Shown here in pieces: positions 22,904 through 23,799 of a stretch of 23,799 nt of DNA. Source of the stretch: Candidatus Nitrotoga sp. CP45 (GTDB lineage: Bacteria > Bacteroidota > Bacteroidia > Flavobacteriales > Flavobacteriaceae); NCBI GenBank assembly GCA_943329165.2, contig CALQCV020000004.1:1-23799 (forward strand), in the 5' to 3' direction. The notes below the pieces were generated by a model. It saw nothing but the letters and a program-made list of their open reading frames with translations. It searched no databases and was not told where the DNA came from. Both the position numbers and the translations under genes were made by a program. Each line of letters begins with the position of its first letter. Within the stretch, counting starts at the first letter, position 1.

Positions 22904-23155
22904 ATGGAAGCTGCATCTTTTCAGGGACTTATAGACGTTATTTTATTCATTATCATTTTCTATTATGTAGTGAAGTTTTTAGCGCGTTTGTTTTTACCTG
23001 TTTTAGCCAAAAAAGTAGTTGAAAAAGCATCACAACAATTTCAGCAACAGCAAGAGAATTATCAAAACCAAAATACCACTCAAAATCAAACTGCCCAAAA
23101 GCCAAAAGAGAAAAAAATCGTTGGTGATTATGTTGATTTTGAAGAAATAGAATAA
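22904..23155 (+). CDS. DUF4834-like small membrane protein
   Basis: 83 residues from ATG 22904; an upstream in-frame start at 22865 would precede the -7 box and is rejected. One membrane helix near the N terminus (LIDVILFIIIFYYVVKFLARLFLPVL, about residues 8-33) is followed by an amphipathic lysine segment. Next come a Gln/Asn-rich stretch (FQQQQENYQNQNTTQNQTAQ) and an acidic C terminus KIVGDYVDFEEIE. The GxYVDFEE(I/V) ending is characteristic of this small Bacteroidota family, which I associate with DUF4834. Function unknown. It precedes the YfhO-like gene, a pairing I believe is common in Flavobacteriaceae. Confidence 0.82.
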   Translation: MEAASFQGLIDVILFIIIFYYVVKFLARLFLPVLAKKVVEKASQQFQQQQENYQNQNTTQNQTAQKPKEKKIVGDYVDFEEIE

Positions 23156-23162
23156 CCTTTAG

Positions 23163-23197
23163 TGTTCAGCCTGCCTGTCGGCAGACAGGTATTCAGT
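23163..23197. repeat. Hairpin CCTGCCTG...CAGACAGG inside a TTCAGT repeat
   Basis: The arms CCTGCCTG (23170-23177) and CAGACAGG (23182-23189) pair with one mismatch and a TCGG loop. They are flanked by GTGTTCAG and GGTATTCAGT, which also occur together near 3934-3956 without the hairpin. No T-tract, so not a terminator. Probably a dispersed intergenic repeat. Confidence 0.6.
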
Positions 23198-23248
23198 CGC
23201 AGTTTTCAGTTATATTTAATATCTGAAATTTAATATTTAAAAATATAA

Positions 23249-23799
23249 ATGAAGCAACTTCAAAAACTCTACCCGCATCTATTAGCCATCATTGGTTTTA
23301 TCGTTATCTCATTAGTTTACTTCTACCCAGTTTTGCAAGGCAAAAAAATCTACCAATCCGATATTGCAAAATACACCGGAATGGCCAAAGAGCAAATTGA
23401 TTTCAGAGCCGAAAATCATACCGAACCGTACTGGACAAATTCCTCTTTTGGTGGTATGCCAACGTATCAATCGGGAGCTAATTATCCGAATGATTATATT
23501 GGAATGTTGGATAATGCGATACGCTTTTTGCCGCGTCCGGCGGATTATTTATTTCTTTACTTTTTAGGTTTTTATGCTTTGATGCTGGTCTTTAGAGTCG
23601 ATCCTTTGAAAGCCTTTTTTGGCGCATTAGCTTTTGGCTTATCAACGTATTTGATTGTCATTATTGGCGTCGGACATAACGCCAAAGCGCACGCAATTGG
23701 GTACATGCCGTTTGTGGTTGCCGGATTTATTTTGGTTTTTAAAAAGAAATATTTGCACGGGGGAATTTTAACGATGCTCGCAGTTGCTCTCGAAATTAC
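23249..23799 (+). CDS. YfhO-like multi-pass membrane protein, 3' end outside window
   Basis: ATG 23249 opens a frame that stays open to the last base, giving 183 visible codons. It begins MKQLQKLYPHLLAIIGFIVIS, with a membrane helix at about 9-30, then the soluble loop QGKKIYQSDIAKYTGMAKEQ and PYWTNSSFGGMPTYQSG. Further helices follow around LPRPADYLFLYFLGFYALMLVF, AFFGALAFGLSTYLIVIIGVG and IGYMPFVVAGFILVF. The DxxxY, GGMPTYQ and GHNAKAHAIGYMP motifs match the YfhO-like family of Bacteroidota. YfhO-type proteins resemble GT-C glycosyltransferases, and in Bacillus YfhO acts in lipoteichoic acid glycosylation; the substrate here is unknown. The stop and the full length cannot be seen. Confidence 0.85.
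   Translation, partial: MKQLQKLYPHLLAIIGFIVISLVYFYPVLQGKKIYQSDIAKYTGMAKEQIDFRAENHTEPYWTNSSFGGMPTYQSGANYPNDYIGMLDNAIRFLPRPADYLFLYFLGFYALMLVFRVDPLKAFFGALAFGLSTYLIVIIGVGHNAKAHAIGYMPFVVAGFILVFKKKYLHGGILTMLAVALEI

Noticed and set aside
23364..23567. 67-codon plus-strand frame near the right edge
   Set aside because: It lies in another frame of the YfhO-like gene, whose own frame is open from 23249 and has clear family motifs.

Overview
This AT-rich window with dense, short-spaced genes looks like the chromosome of a Flavobacteriaceae bacterium, most likely Flavobacterium or a close relative. The evidence is: type IX secretion (T9SS) sorting sequences, a class III plus eukaryote-type class II glutamine synthetase pair, the neighbourhood of folP, a duplicated DUF1599 gene, a DoxX/MauE gene, a TlpA gene, tpiA, prmA and clpS, and many Bacteroidota-type -7 boxes (TAnnTTTG) placed just upstream of start codons. 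No rRNA, tRNA, CRISPR array, insertion sequence or phage gene was recognised.

Left third (1-9640), mostly housekeeping. A TPR protein cut by the window edge is coupled to aroE and followed by rlmH. A lipoprotein gene and folP lie on the minus strand. From 4056 a plus-strand run follows: a duplicated DUF1599 protein, a four-helix-bundle S23 protein with an apparent premature stop, a DoxX/MauE membrane protein fused to a thioredoxin-like domain, a small two-helix membrane protein, a TlpA-like lipoprotein and tpiA, closed by a strong terminator. A secreted hypothetical, prmA and clpS come next.

Middle (9641-15830). A hairpin repeat separates clpS from a convergent pair, purM and a small hypothetical gene. 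Upstream of purM lie a dispersed-repeat-like hairpin and a four-repeat G-quadruplex motif. Then comes an operon of three paralogous genes, each encoding two OmpA-like modules. Their C-terminal modules replace the usual GHTD motif with GH(I/L)CC. Divergent from this operon is a short T9SS-sorted protein and a secreted modular protein whose C-terminal half resembles SusE/SusF starch-binding modules.

Right third (15830-23799). GSIII (glnN, minus) and a GSII-type glutamine synthetase (plus) are divergently transcribed from a dyad-rich 264-base gap. They are followed by a TerC-family membrane protein, a 297-base empty AT-rich gap, a minus-strand operon of an outer-membrane-type protein and a GNAT-like protein, a DUF4834-like small membrane protein, and the start of a large YfhO-like membrane protein that runs off the right edge.

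Nothing here amounts to a complete new defence or mobile system. The most distinctive signals are the three tandem double-OmpA genes with their cysteine-pair signature and 3'-end sequence identity, the broken S23 gene with inverted AT-rich flanks, the G-quadruplex tract, and the dyads between the two glutamine synthetase genes.
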